Assembly: GCA_003564505.1 (NCBI GenBank) | Contig: PXFD01000019.1 | Coordinates: forward strand, 1 to 5,581 | DNA from: Syntrophomonadaceae bacterium | GTDB taxonomy: Bacteria; Bacillota_D; Dethiobacteria; DTU022 | Reading direction: 5' to 3' | Length of the DNA: 5,581 nt | Part shown: piece after piece, positions 5,568 through 5,581 of the stretch | How positions within the stretch are numbered: the stretch's first letter is position 1 | How the letters are laid out: every line of letters begins with the position of its first letter | Position numbers and translations under genes: made by a program | The notes under the pieces: generated by a model | Databases searched by the model: none | What the model was told of the DNA's origin: nothing | The model's input: the letters and a program-made list of their open reading frames with translations, nothing else

Positions 5568-5581
5568 ATGCCAGTATGTAA
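5568..5581 (+). CDS. start of a TPP-riboswitch-controlled gene (presumed thiamine synthesis or transport)
   Basis: Only ATG CCA GTA TGT and two bases are present (M-P-V-C). AAGGAG at 5554-5559, eight bases before the ATG, supports this start. The product cannot be identified from four residues. Genes directly behind TPP riboswitches in Bacillota usually encode thiamine or HMP/thiazole synthesis, salvage or uptake proteins, so a thiamine-related role is likely by position only. A five-codon frame at 5548-5565 (MKKER, stop) overlaps this ribosome site but has none of its own. Confidence 0.7.

Overview
This window is ordinary-looking bacterial chromosome, probably from an anaerobic or moderately AT-rich member of the Bacillota (Clostridia-like). 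The clues are strong purine-rich Shine-Dalgarno sites, frequent TTG and GTG starts, a lipobox-anchored substrate-binding protein, and a TPP riboswitch that works through a transcription terminator. The lineage is inferred; no rRNA or other marker gene is present. I see no mobile element, CRISPR array, tRNA, rRNA or broken gene.

Layout. The left half (1-2662) is a leftward gene set. From the divergent promoter region it runs: a DUF362 protein with a four-cysteine C-terminal extension (2662-1337), low-specificity L-threonine aldolase (start best placed at 1170, ending at 145), and, 17 bases further on, the N-terminus of an M20-family amidohydrolase that leaves the window at base 1. A 212-base AT-rich divergent region (2663-2874) holds a perfect 12-bp palindrome with a consensus -10 on both strands. 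To the right, reading rightward, are an ornithine cyclodeaminase/mu-crystallin family protein (2875-3897) and a branched-chain-amino-acid-type ABC substrate-binding lipoprotein (3955-5235), which has an extended -10 promoter in the short gap before it. The right end (5381-5581) is the leader of a separate transcription unit: a consensus -10, a TPP (THI-element) riboswitch, a readable antiterminator/terminator switch, and the first four codons of a gene presumably for thiamine synthesis or uptake.

How the genes may work together. Threonine aldolase (threonine to glycine plus acetaldehyde), an M20 amidohydrolase (release of amino acids from N-acyl or peptide-like substrates), an OCD-family NAD(P)-dependent enzyme and an amino-acid-type binding lipoprotein together suggest a locus for scavenging and catabolising amino acids or their derivatives. 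This is inference from neighbourhood only. The real substrates of the OCD-family protein and the binding protein cannot be read from the sequence, and no ABC permease or ATPase genes lie in the window.

The points most worth a second look are the DUF362 protein with its C-terminal cysteine set, the fully traceable TPP-riboswitch expression platform, and the symmetrical -10 palindrome between the divergent genes. I found no convincing evidence of a wholly new system.
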